Shown here piece by piece: positions 16,806-23,879 of a DNA stretch of 64,000 nt. This DNA is from Streptomyces lydicus. GTDB taxonomy: Bacteria; Actinomycetota; Actinomycetes; Streptomycetales; Streptomycetaceae. Positions within the stretch are counted from its first letter, which is position 1. The number at the start of each line of letters is the position of its first letter. Location: positions 372,001 through 436,000 of the forward strand of contig NZ_CP017157.1 of assembly GCF_001729485.1 (NCBI RefSeq), in the 5' to 3' direction. The position numbers and the translations under genes are program-made. The notes under the pieces were generated by a model. The model was not told the origin of the DNA. It was given only the letters and a program-made list of their open reading frames with translations, and did not search any database.

Positions 16806-16974
16806 GTGGACGCTGCTGAGCCGCGAGTGCTCCCGAGATGGGTACCTCCGGACGACTACGGCGCTCGCGTGTACGCCGTTGTCGCCGGATACCTATCCGA
16901 TCAAGCGAGGGCCGTTACGCCCCCCCGATGCGGTAGCCGCTCCCATTGGGCTGTCCGGGAGCGGGAGCCGGTGA
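16806..16974 (+). pseudogene. Frameshifted gene remnant
   Basis: A reading frame starting near the GTG at 16806 gives VDAAEPRVLPRWVPPDDYG, then ARVYAVVAGYLSDQARAVT. At a run of seven C (16920-16926) the sensible reading moves to another frame, PPDAVAAPIGLSGSGSR, and stops at 16974. The two halves together look like one small protein broken at the homopolymer. The N-terminal part may extend back to the repeat border. Family not recognised. Confidence 0.4.
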
Positions 16975-17542
16975 CGCTCCTACACCTCTTCCATGGGCCG
17001 TGCTGCTCCGTCAGATCCCCATGCTCCTACCAGCGATCCGTCCAGAGGGCGGTTACACGAATGACCGGACGGGCCCTTAGGCCGTGTTCTATGTGGCGGG
17101 GCTCGTAGGACGGAACACCTCCCCGCGTCAACAAGCTGCCATCGGTGGCGTTTTGGCCAGGTGGAGCACTTTGAGCCGTCAGCACTTAAATGCGTGGACC
17201 GTGCGTTCTCCGGTTCGATATAAATTTCGATATCGCGGTGCATCGCGGAGACGGGGGGACCGGTGAAGAGCACAAGGAGTGGCAGTTGCGTGCTATGGCG
17301 AAAAGAAACTGTCTGCGGCCCTCAGAGCCTCAAACTCTGCACACCGGTCGCCGGGTGAAACCACACGAATCAACGCTCGCCCGCCTCTGATCCTCCACTC
17401 CCTGCTGCGTCAAAGTGGCATCCGGTTTCGCGAGAATCCGCAGCATAGTTGCAGATTCTCCTGAGCCAAGAAAGAAACAGGGAATCGCGCCGTGCGGCGA
17501 TATCCAAGAAGAGGCCCATTCGGCCATAAGTGATCCATTTCG

Positions 17543-17567
17543 CGACACCCTCTGACCCAGGGTGTCG
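17543..17567 (+). promoter_or_regulatory. Stem-loop just before the RBS of the secreted orphan protein
   Basis: A perfect 9-bp stem CGACACCCT / AGGGTGTCG with a seven-base loop, ending three bases before the AGGGGGA ribosome-site region of the gene at 17585. It could modulate translation or terminate incoming transcription. Confidence 0.45.
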
Positions 17568-17584
17568 AAGGGGGATATGAATCA

Positions 17585-18145
17585 ATGAAGTGTGTCGGTA
17601 AATCCTCAATTGTCGCTGCAGTGGCATTGGCGTCAATGGTCGCGACAGTCGCGCCAGCGATGGCGTCAGCTCGAGATGAACGTTCTCCGGTGAAGTCTTA
17701 CGAGGTGTCAGTCTCCTCGCGCAGCGAAAGTGAAACGATCAAGGGCGGGGAGAGTCAGGGCGTAAGGGATAGTGGCTGGAGTGACACGACCTTCTTCTCT
17801 TTGAGGGATCCCGCCATCGCCGCAAACAGTCAGTACGGTCATTTCACAGGCCAGATCCACTTCGGGGAGAGCGAAACGTTTGCCTGGAGCTTCCGGCTGC
17901 ACCCGGGTACGGCAGCAGCGGCCAGGGGGATGATGTCAGAATCGGCAAGGCTCTACTTGAATGGAAGGGCCACGGGGTACAAGGATACGCACCCTTCGAT
18001 CGCCGCAAATTACCTGGTTCACTCGTCCACCAAGGTGCAGGCGAACAAGCCGTACAAGCTGGTGATCGACGAGCAATTCCCGATCGCGCGGCGGGGTACG
18101 CGACACATCAGGACGGAATTCAAGTTCATCGTCCACCCGATTTAA
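17585..18145 (+). CDS. Secreted protein of unknown function
   Basis: A 186-residue protein with a clear Sec signal peptide (MKCVGKSSIVAAVALASMVA, cleavage probably after AMA near residue 27). The mature part is polar, with several short beta-strand-like stretches (YGHFTGQIHFGESETFAWSF, HIRTEFKFIVHPI) and no cysteine, so a small beta-rich extracellular domain is plausible. I do not recognise a family. Codon use is less GC-biased than in the flanking core genes, and the gene lies inside the repeat-flanked insert, so horizontal acquisition is likely. The ATG has GGGGG about 10 bases upstream, preceded by a stem-loop. Confidence 0.75.
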   Translation: MKCVGKSSIVAAVALASMVATVAPAMASARDERSPVKSYEVSVSSRSESETIKGGESQGVRDSGWSDTTFFSLRDPAIAANSQYGHFTGQIHFGESETFAWSFRLHPGTAAAARGMMSESARLYLNGRATGYKDTHPSIAANYLVHSSTKVQANKPYKLVIDEQFPIARRGTRHIRTEFKFIVHPI

Positions 18146-18215
18146 CGCCAGAGTCGACGCTAATTGCTGATATGCTGCATCTCGCACCCGAGGTTCAAGC
18201 ATGGGAGGGCATGAG

Positions 18216-18581
18216 ATGACACGGATGTCCACACTGGTGGCCCAGGTGCTGCACGATCTCGATCCCGATGGCAAAAAATACGGCTCCACCGTCTCCTACC
18301 TTCCAGGAGACATCGAGAGTCATCTCGATCTTCTCGTTGAAGATGACACAGGCATGGGGTGCGGCTTCAGCGTGGACGCTTCGCGGAGTGACCAAGAGGT
18401 GCTTTACGAACTCGCCGACCGGTTGCCTACCGCCTTCGTGGAACTCTATGCCGTGGGCCTCCCCTTGGTGCCGGGAACGCAGCGGCCGGCAACACCAGAG
18501 ATCATCGGCAATGCAGTGGTCTGGAAGGATCCAACTGGCGGCGTCAGTTGGACATGCCCAGTAGGCCAATACGAGGCATAG
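18216..18581 (+). CDS. Hypothetical protein, 121 residues
   Basis: A soluble acidic protein starting MTRMSTLVAQVLHDLDPDG. GGGAGG at 18204-18209 is six bases before the ATG at 18216, which decides the start over the in-frame ATG at 18201. There is no signal peptide and no recognised domain. A compact alpha/beta fold is plausible from alternating segments (SHLDLLVEDDTGMGCGFSVD; LYELADRLPTAFVELYAVGL). It follows the secreted orphan by 70 bases on the same strand. A secreted protein with a small cytoplasmic partner invites an effector/immunity guess, but nothing in the sequence proves it. A terminator hairpin follows. Confidence 0.65.
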   Translation: MTRMSTLVAQVLHDLDPDGKKYGSTVSYLPGDIESHLDLLVEDDTGMGCGFSVDASRSDQEVLYELADRLPTAFVELYAVGLPLVPGTQRPATPEIIGNAVVWKDPTGGVSWTCPVGQYEA

Positions 18582-18600
18582 GTTGAAGGGGGCCATCCGG

Positions 18601-19374
18601 TCACCTCACGTGTGTTTGCCGCTTGGAAGGGTGTGAGCACGGATGCGTACAACTGCCGTGCTCACACCCTGATGGCACCTGCGGGCCTTGGTATCCGGGG
18701 GATTGCGCGCCAGCACGGCCACGATCAACGCAGGTTGACGCGGCCCGCCAGCCAGGTTGCTGGACTTCAGGCCCGCCCCCTTGTCCTGAAGGCGGCGGGT
18801 CGTCTTCAGTAATGCCCAGCCCTGACCCGTCCCGGCGACCGCTGCTGCCTGACCTGATCTCACGGATGCGCCCCGGCCTGCTCTGCAGGGCCGGGGCGCA
18901 TTGGTGTGTGCTGCCGGAGGCGTTCGTTCGGCTGCGGATCAGACTGCGGGGCCGGCTGTCGACGCAGCAGGCGTCACCTTCCTGGGCGGGGGACTTGCCC
19001 ATTCGGTCCGCGTCGCCCTTGACGACGTAGATCTCCCAGGGTTCCTTGCCGGGGCCGTGGACCCAGACCTTGTCCTGGAGGGCGTAGCAGCAGGAGGTGT
19101 CGTTCTCCTCGAAGGTCGCCAGCCCGGCTGCCTTGAGGCGGTCGGTGGCGACGGTGACCTGCTCGGTGGTGGCGACCTCGACGCCGAGGTGGTCCAGGCG
19201 GGTTTCCTGGCCGGCGTCGCCTTCGATCAGGACGAGCTTCAGCGGCGGTTCGGTGAGGGCGAAGTTCGCGTAACCGGGGCGGCGCTTGGCCGGCCGGGCG
19301 CCGAAGAGCTTGGAGTAGAACTCCACCGCGGCGTCGAGGTCGGGGACGTTGAGAGCGAGTTGGAGGCGGGGCAC
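18601..19374 (-). CDS. arsI: ArsI/CadI-family C-As lyase, C-terminus altered by frameshift
   Basis: A glyoxalase/VOC-fold enzyme of the ArsI/CadI family; ArsI is an Fe(II)-dependent dioxygenase that removes methyl groups from trivalent organoarsenicals. Residues 1-140 match the family: start PRLQLALNVPDLDAAVEFY, LDHLGVEVATTEQV, and the paired-Cys site TSCCYALQDKVWVHGP (Cys95-Cys96), with a second pair in DACC near 136. The GTG at 19374 has GGGAGG upstream. At residue ~142 an extra G (run 18948-18951) changes the frame: instead of ending RPAV, the ORF continues 115 residues through repeat copy 2, the terminator and insert DNA. The core enzyme should be intact; the tail is probably junk. Confidence 0.85.
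   Translation of the reverse strand: MPRLQLALNVPDLDAAVEFYSKLFGARPAKRRPGYANFALTEPPLKLVLIEGDAGQETRLDHLGVEVATTEQVTVATDRLKAAGLATFEENDTSCCYALQDKVWVHGPGKEPWEIYVVKGDADRMGKSPAQEGDACCVDSRPRSLIRSRTNASGSTHQCAPALQSRPGRIREIRSGSSGRRDGSGLGITEDDPPPSGQGGGPEVQQPGWRAASTCVDRGRAGAQSPGYQGPQVPSGCEHGSCTHPCSHPSKRQTHVR
18629..18669 (+). terminator. Terminator after the 121-residue orphan gene
   Basis: A perfect 14-bp stem (GGGTGTGAGCACGG at 18629-18642, complement at 18656-18669) with a 13-base loop, 48 bases after the stop. Confidence 0.75.
18829..18978 (+). repeat. 150-bp direct repeat, copy 2 (in the 3' part of arsI)
   Basis: Same sequence as 16565-16713 with one extra G at 18948-18951. It contains the last eight symporter codons out of context, the terminator hairpin, and the codons for the ArsI tail. 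Confidence 0.97.
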
Positions 19375-19417
19375 GGTGGCCTCCCGTCACGTTGCATTGA
19401 TGTGTGTCGATTCAAGC

Positions 19418-19446
19418 TTGCGTCTTGTATTGAAGTTCGTCAATAT
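19418..19446 (+). promoter_or_regulatory. ars promoter and ArsR operator
   Basis: TTGCGT (19418-19423), a 17-base spacer and CAATAT (19441-19446) precede the arsR ATG by six bases, which suggests a leaderless arsR mRNA. Between and over the -10 lies ATTGA-AGTTCG-TCAAT (19429-19444), a perfect inverted repeat of the form typical for ArsR sites. It also faces the divergent arsI start at 19374. Confidence 0.65.
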
Positions 19447-19452
19447 AGGTGC

Positions 19453-19854
19453 ATGTCGAATCAGGAGCTTGAGGTGCTGGGGCAGGACCAGGAGTGCTGT
19501 CCGGGGCTGCTGACCGCGCCGCTGGACGAGGACCAGGCCGCCGAACTGGCGAAGGTCTTCAAAGCGCTCGGGGACCCGGTGCGGCTGCGGCTGCTGTCGA
19601 TGATCGCTTCCCGGGCCGGCGGTGAGGTGTGCGTATGTGATCTGACGCCGGCCTTCGACGTGTCGCAGCCGACGATCTCCCACCACCTCAAGCTCTTGAA
19701 GCAGGCGGGGCTGATCGATTCGGAACGCCGCGGGACGTGGGTGTACTACCGGCTGCTGCCGCAGATGACCGATCGGCTGGCCGGCATCCTGGCCCGCCCT
19801 GCCGGACAGCCCCTTCCGCAGATCGGCCAGGAGCCCGCGGGGGCTCCCTCATGA
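19453..19854 (+). CDS. arsR: ArsR-family metalloregulator
   Basis: A 133-residue ArsR/SmtB repressor. The winged helix is at residues 30-100: VFKALGDPVRLRLLSMIASR, then the metal-binding ECVCDLT-like segment (VCVCDLTPAF, two cysteines) and recognition helix SQPTISHHLKLLKQAGL. An extra Cys pair (ECCPG) lies near residue 15 and may supply a third arsenite ligand. It is divergent from arsI and overlaps acr3 by ATGA. It should repress both sides of the ars cluster until As(III) binds. Longer upstream ORF forms read through the arsI antisense and are not real. Confidence 0.93.
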   Translation: MSNQELEVLGQDQECCPGLLTAPLDEDQAAELAKVFKALGDPVRLRLLSMIASRAGGEVCVCDLTPAFDVSQPTISHHLKLLKQAGLIDSERRGTWVYYRLLPQMTDRLAGILARPAGQPLPQIGQEPAGAPS

Positions 19855-20966
19855 CCGTGCGGAGCCCCGGGACGGTGGGGCCGGTCGCGGCCCGCCTGTC
19901 GTTCCTGGACCGCTTCCTGGCCGTGTGGATCCTGCTGGCGATGGCCGCCGGCCTCGGCCTGGGCCGCGCGGTGCCGGGCCTGGGGGACGCGCTGGCGAAG
20001 GTGACGGTCACCGGCGTCTCGCTGCCGATCGCGCTGGGCCTGCTGGTGATGATGTATCCGGTGCTGGCCAAGGTCCGCTACGACCGCCTGGATTCCGTCA
20101 CCCAGGACCGCCGCCTGCTGATCCCGTCCCTGGTGCTCAATTGGCTCGTCGGGCCCGCCGTGATGTTCGCGCTGGCGTGGATCTTCCTGCCCGACCTGCC
20201 GGAGTACCGGACCGGGCTGATCATCGTCGGGCTGGCCCGATGCATCGCCATGGTCGTCATCTGGAACGACCTGGCCTGCGGCGACCGCGAAGCAGCCGCC
20301 GTCCTGGTCGCCCTGAACTCCGTCTTCCAGGTCCTGGCCTTCGGCCTGCTGGGCTGGTTCTACCTCTCCGTCCTGCCCGGCTGGCTGGGCCTGGAACGGG
20401 CCGGGCTGAACGTGTCGGTGGGGGAGATCGCCCGCAGCGTGCTGATCTTCCTCGGCATCCCCCTGGCGGCCGGGTTCCTCACCCGCCGCCTGGGCGAGAA
20501 GGCCAAGGGCCGCGCCTGGTACGAGACGAAGCTGATCCCCCGCATCGGCCCGTTCGCCCTGTGGGGACTGCTGTTCACCATCGTCGTGCTCTTCGCCCTC
20601 CAGGGGAACGCGATCACTTCCCGCCCCCTGGACGTCGCGCGGATCGCGCTGCCGCTGCTGGTCTACTTCGCCGTCATGTGGGCCGGCTCCATGGCCCTGG
20701 GCAAGGCCGTCGGCCTGAACCACCCGCGGGCCACGACGCTGGCGTTCACCGCGGCCGGCAACAACTTCGAACTCGCCATCGCCGTCGCCGTCGCGACGTA
20801 CGGCGCGACATCCGGCCAGGCCCTGGCCGGGGTGGTCGGGCCGCTCATCGAGGTGCCGGTGCTGATCGGCCTGGTCCATGTCGCCCTGGCCGCCCGCCGG
20901 TTCTTCCCCGGCCCCCACGCCCTGGCCGCCGCGCCGGCCAACCTCCAGGAGACCGCCCGTGACTGA
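19851..20966 (+). CDS. acr3: ACR3-family arsenite efflux transporter
   Basis: A 371-residue ACR3 (BART superfamily) arsenite:H+ antiporter with about ten membrane segments. The essential cysteine of the family is Cys131 in IIVGLARCIAMVVIWNDLA, and the AAGNNFELAIAVA block in the ninth segment is typical. The ATG overlaps the arsR stop, so it is coupled. It exports As(III), including that made by ArsC. Confidence 0.95.
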   Translation: MTVRSPGTVGPVAARLSFLDRFLAVWILLAMAAGLGLGRAVPGLGDALAKVTVTGVSLPIALGLLVMMYPVLAKVRYDRLDSVTQDRRLLIPSLVLNWLVGPAVMFALAWIFLPDLPEYRTGLIIVGLARCIAMVVIWNDLACGDREAAAVLVALNSVFQVLAFGLLGWFYLSVLPGWLGLERAGLNVSVGEIARSVLIFLGIPLAAGFLTRRLGEKAKGRAWYETKLIPRIGPFALWGLLFTIVVLFALQGNAITSRPLDVARIALPLLVYFAVMWAGSMALGKAVGLNHPRATTLAFTAAGNNFELAIAVAVATYGATSGQALAGVVGPLIEVPVLIGLVHVALAARRFFPGPHALAAAPANLQETARD

Positions 20967-21366
20967 GCCCCGCAAGCCGTCGGTGCTGTTCGTGTGCGTC
21001 CACAACGCCGGACGCTCCCAGATGGCCGCCGCCTTCCTCGCCCACCTCGGCGGCGACCGGGTCGAGGTCCGCTCCGCCGGCTCCGCCCCCGCCGGCACCG
21101 TCAACCCGGCCGTGGTGGAGGCGATGGCCGAGAAGGGCATCGACCTGTCGGCCCGGACCCCGAAGCTGCTGACCGCCGAGGCCGTGCAGGCGTCCGACGT
21201 GGTGATCACCATGGGCTGCGGGGACGCCTGCCCCGTCTTCCCCGGCAAGAGGTACCTGGACTGGCAGCTGGACGACCCCGCCGGCCGCGGAGTCGACGCC
21301 GTCCGGCCCATCCGCGACGAGATCGAACGACACGTCCGCGACCTGCTGACCGAACTCACCGCCTGA
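20959..21366 (+). CDS. arsC: Arsenate reductase ArsC (LMW phosphatase type)
   Basis: A 135-residue arsenate reductase of the low-molecular-weight protein tyrosine phosphatase class. The P-loop CVHNAGRSQ has Cys13 and Arg19; the second redox segment MGCGDACPVFPG supplies further cysteines near residues 84 and 88 for the thioredoxin- or mycothiol-linked cycle. The GTG start overlaps the acr3 end by eight bases. The product As(III) is exported by Acr3. Confidence 0.93.
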   Translation: MTEPRKPSVLFVCVHNAGRSQMAAAFLAHLGGDRVEVRSAGSAPAGTVNPAVVEAMAEKGIDLSARTPKLLTAEAVQASDVVITMGCGDACPVFPGKRYLDWQLDDPAGRGVDAVRPIRDEIERHVRDLLTELTA

Positions 21367-21583
21367 GCGATGCCGACGGACCGGTGGCGCCGATGATCTG
21401 CGCGCGGTACCGCAGCTCGCCGATCTTCGTGACCTCGGCCGTCCAGCCGCCCGCGAGCGTGAAGGTGCCCGGGCCCTGGTGTCCGCCGCCCATCCAGGAA
21501 TGGACCCGGCCGTCCAGCGTGAGCGTGACGAACATGTCGTTGGCGTCGAGCCCGGCGTCGTCGTTGTCTCCTCGGTACGTCAC
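21356..21583 (-). CDS. Hypothetical protein, 75 residues, possibly a fragment
   Basis: The ORF product (DANDMFVTLTLDGRVHSWMG, then AGGWTAEVTKIGELRYRAQI) reads as a beta-rich domain, with codon bias consistent with coding. It overlaps the arsC 3' end by 11 bases on the opposite strand. The GTG start has a poor ribosome site, and the 145 bases upstream are non-coding, so it may be the C-terminal remnant of a larger gene. Family not recognised. Confidence 0.45.
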   Translation of the reverse strand: MTYRGDNDDAGLDANDMFVTLTLDGRVHSWMGGGHQGPGTFTLAGGWTAEVTKIGELRYRAQIIGATGPSASLRR

Positions 21584-21730
21584 CCACCCTGCTCGGAGCC
21601 GTTGGCGCGAGTCTGCCGCTCCGCTGATGCCCGGCTAACAGGGGCGCGAGTGGGGGGAGGAGGCCAAGGAGAGCCCGAGGAGCCGGGCCGCGGCCGTCCC
21701 GTGGCACTCGTGGGTGCCGCTGGTGCACCG

Positions 21731-22660
21731 TCAGGCCGTCGTGGTGTCCGCCCCCGTGACGTCCGTGGCTCCCGTGGCTCCTGCGGGCCCCGTTGCCCCG
21801 GTGTGCGTGAGGATCGCGTCGGCCAGTGGACCGAGGACGGCCGGGGGCAGCGCATGTCCCATGCCCGGGATCTCGACCACGTGGGCGCCGTTCACGCACT
21901 GCGCGAGGTGCTGGGGGTGCGGCGGCGGGAACACCGGCTCGGCGGGCGCGGCGACGACCAGCGTCGGCACCTGGTTCCGCGCGAGCTGCTCGGTGCGCAG
22001 CATGCCGTCGTGCTCGGCCCGACCGTGCGCGGTACCCGTCCGGTGGTGCCCGGTGTGCTCGATGACCCGCTCTTCGAGGGCGTGGAAGAACGCGGCGTCG
22101 AAGGGGAGTTGGTCACCGGCGAGTACCCGCCAGTGTTCGATCCGGCGGCGCAGCTCCGCGGCCGGGCCGTGATCCTCGACCGGGCGCGCCCACAGCTCCA
22201 GGACCTCGGGCGCGATACCGGGCAGTTCGTCGACCGGGACGGTGCTGCCGTCGGGGCGGGTGTAGGGGGTGGTGCTGAGGGCGCTGGTGCCGATGAGAGT
22301 GGCGCTGAGTACGCGGTCGGGGTGGTCCGCGAGGACCATCTGGGCCAGCATGCCGCCCAATGACATGCCGACGATGTGCGCCCGCTCGATGCCCAGCCCG
22401 TCCAGGACCGCGATCACGTCCTCGGCGAGGTCCGCGATCCGGTACGGATGCTCCTCGAACGGCCAGGTGGAGCGGCCGGTGTCGCGGTGGTCGTAGCGGA
22501 TGACCCGGTGGTGCGCGGCCAGCGCGTCGACCAGCGCGTCGGGCCAGCCGACGCCGGTGGCCTGGGCCCCCATGATCAGCAGCAGCGGGGGCGCCCCGGG
22601 GGCGCCGCGCTGCTCGGTCCACAGGCGGATGCCGGGGGCGGCGTCGATGAACTGCTGCAC
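21731..22660 (-). CDS. Alpha/beta-fold hydrolase
   Basis: A 309-residue alpha/beta hydrolase. The nucleophile elbow is GMSLGG (Ser near residue 101), the oxyanion HG-like region LLLIMGAQATG is near 28-38, and the catalytic His is in IPGMGHALPP near 270. The fold order DHRDTGRSTWPF resembles proline iminopeptidase or aromatic-acid hydrolases. The C-terminus ends in an Ala/Gly/Thr-rich repeat (TGATGPAGATGATDVTGADT), probably disordered. A perfect palindrome (22691-22709) lies 30 bases upstream of the start. Substrate unknown. Confidence 0.88.
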   Translation of the reverse strand: MQQFIDAAPGIRLWTEQRGAPGAPPLLLIMGAQATGVGWPDALVDALAAHHRVIRYDHRDTGRSTWPFEEHPYRIADLAEDVIAVLDGLGIERAHIVGMSLGGMLAQMVLADHPDRVLSATLIGTSALSTTPYTRPDGSTVPVDELPGIAPEVLELWARPVEDHGPAAELRRRIEHWRVLAGDQLPFDAAFFHALEERVIEHTGHHRTGTAHGRAEHDGMLRTEQLARNQVPTLVVAAPAEPVFPPPHPQHLAQCVNGAHVVEIPGMGHALPPAVLGPLADAILTHTGATGPAGATGATDVTGADTTTA

Positions 22661-22690
22661 GGTCTGACCTCCGGAAGCTATGACAACGTG

Positions 22691-22709
22691 ACGAGACGTA
22701 TCGTCTCGT
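22691..22709. promoter_or_regulatory. TetR-type palindrome upstream of the alpha/beta hydrolase
   Basis: ACGAGACG-TAT-CGTCTCGT is a perfect 8-bp inverted repeat 31 bases from the hydrolase start. Its form is typical of TetR-family operators. It differs from the GTAA/TTAC operator that lies closer to the tetR gene. Confidence 0.6.
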
Positions 22710-22755
22710 TGCGTCGGGTGGCTGTCAAGGAAGGAGGGGTCAGGGGGGCGAAGAT

Positions 22756-22776
22756 CGTAAACTTACTTTGCAGTAA
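22756..22776. promoter_or_regulatory. GTAA/TTAC operator upstream of the TetR gene
   Basis: CGTAAACTTACTTTGCAGTAA contains TTACT-TTGC-AGTAA. It is repeated with two changes before the acyl-CoA synthetase gene at 23728-23748. This is a candidate autoregulatory site. Confidence 0.65.
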
Positions 22777-22803
22777 AGGGGCGGGTATGGAGGGGTATTC
22801 AGG

Positions 22804-23496
22804 GTGGGAGCTGTGAAGAGCAAGCGGGTGCCACGCGCGGTCCGGGAGCAGCAGATGCTCGACGCCGCGGTGCTGACCTTCGCGCGACGCGGCTATCGGG
22901 CGGCCTCGATGGACGAGATCGCCGAGGTCGCGGGGGTGTCCAAGCCGCTGGTCTATCTCTACCTGAACTCGAAGGAAGAACTGTTCAGCGCCGTGATCCG
23001 GCGGGAGCGGGCGGCGCTGGTCGCGGCCGTGACGGCGGCCGTCCAGCCGGGGGAGGCGGCCGACCGCCAACTGTGGAGCGGCCTGCGGGGCTTCTTCGCG
23101 CACACCGCGGAGCACCCGGCGGGCTGGGCCGTGCTGCACCAGCAGGCCCGCACGCACGGCGAGCCCTTCGCGGTCGAGGTCGCCGACATGCGGGCGGAGA
23201 TCGTCGCCTTCGTCACGGAGCTGATCGGCATGGCCGCGAAGGAGGCGGGCTGCGTCGGCGAGCTGGCCGAACGGGAGGTGGCGGGCCTCGCGCACGCCCT
23301 GGTCGGCGCGGCCGAGTCGCTCGCCGAGTGGGCCAACACCCGTACGGATGAGGGACCTTCGGGTGACCAGGAGCATCCGACGGCGAAGGACGCCGCGGCC
23401 ACGATGATGAACTTCGCCTGGACCGGCCTGGGCCATCTGATGGGCGGCGAACGCTGGACGCCGGGGGGCGCCGGCGGCGAGGGCGGCCGCGGCTGA
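22804..23496 (+). CDS. TetR/AcrR-family regulator
   Basis: A 230-residue TetR regulator. The N-terminal helix-turn-helix is RYRAASMDEIAEVAGVSKPL with VYLYLNSKEELFSAVIR after it. The C-terminal ligand domain (residues 75-215) is Ala-rich and helical. The GTG at 22804 has GGAGGGG eight bases upstream; a second GTG at 22813 has SD-like bases too close. The operator shared with the downstream acyl-CoA synthetase promoter suggests that it controls that gene and itself, with a fatty acyl-CoA as a plausible ligand. Confidence 0.9.
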   Translation: MGAVKSKRVPRAVREQQMLDAAVLTFARRGYRAASMDEIAEVAGVSKPLVYLYLNSKEELFSAVIRRERAALVAAVTAAVQPGEAADRQLWSGLRGFFAHTAEHPAGWAVLHQQARTHGEPFAVEVADMRAEIVAFVTELIGMAAKEAGCVGELAEREVAGLAHALVGAAESLAEWANTRTDEGPSGDQEHPTAKDAAATMMNFAWTGLGHLMGGERWTPGGAGGEGGRG

Positions 23497-23727
23497 CGAG
23501 GGCGGTCCTCGCCCCGGCCCGCGCCGTCCGCCGGGCCGGCCCGGGTGCTCCGCCCGGCCGGCCCGGTGCCGGGTGCCGCGTCGTCAGCGCGTGTCCGTCC
23601 GGCGGGAAGCCGAGCGGGCGGACGGCTGACCGGTAGCGGGCCGGCGGGCGGTGCGGACGGTGCGGGCGGTGCGGGCGGATTCAACGTCCTTCACCGGCAA
23701 GGGAGTTCCCTTCCCTGTGGCACCTCA
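23497..23727. other. Intergenic region between tetR and the acyl-CoA synthetase gene
   Basis: Very GC-rich non-coding DNA without a recognised gene; a terminator for tetR may be among its GGCCGG-rich repeats. The last part before 23880 carries the operator and an A/G-rich leader. Confidence 0.5.
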
Positions 23728-23756
23728 CGTAAATTTACTTCGCAGTAAGGTTACTG
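23728..23756. promoter_or_regulatory. Double operator upstream of the acyl-CoA synthetase gene
   Basis: The 21-base element CGTAAATTTACTTCGCAGTAA matches the tetR site at 19 of 21 positions. Here it also extends into CAGTAA-GG-TTACTG, so three overlapping palindromes are present: GTAAATTTAC, TTACT-N4-AGTAA and CAGTAA-GG-TTACTG. Two TetR dimers could bind. Confidence 0.65.
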
Positions 23757-23879
23757 CCGGGTCAGGAGGTTCGGGGGTGAACTCCGCGTTCCCGGCAGGC
23801 AGTCCGCGCTCCGGCGGGGAGGGAAGGCCGCACTCCGCAGGAGCAGCTCGCACTCCACAGGAGAAACGAGGAACCGCTC

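Larger units (their letters stand above)
16714..18828. mobile_element. 2.1-kb inserted segment flanked by the 149-bp direct repeats
   Basis: The segment separates the symporter end (copy 1) from the arsI end (copy 2). In the inferred ancestor the two genes were convergent across one shared terminator. The segment carries a decayed ORF, a secreted orphan protein and a 121-residue orphan protein. Its base composition is less GC-biased than its neighbours, especially at 17100-18150. No transposase, integrase or terminal inverted repeats were recognised, so the mechanism may be homologous integration of a circle or a local duplication. Between 16975 and 17584 I see no convincing gene. Confidence 0.6.

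Noticed and set aside
17084-17390. Short ORFs (17084-17266, 17190-17390) in the insert
   Set aside because: No RBS, no coherent composition and no domain; overlapping frames look equally random.
18901-19452. Longer upstream start for ArsR (317-residue form)
   Set aside because: The extra part is the reverse strand of arsI; the ATG at 19453 directly follows the ars promoter.
21580-21855. 91-codon minus-strand ORF upstream of the 75-residue hypothetical gene
   Set aside because: Arg/Pro-rich composition and a large overlap with the hydrolase gene; not coding.
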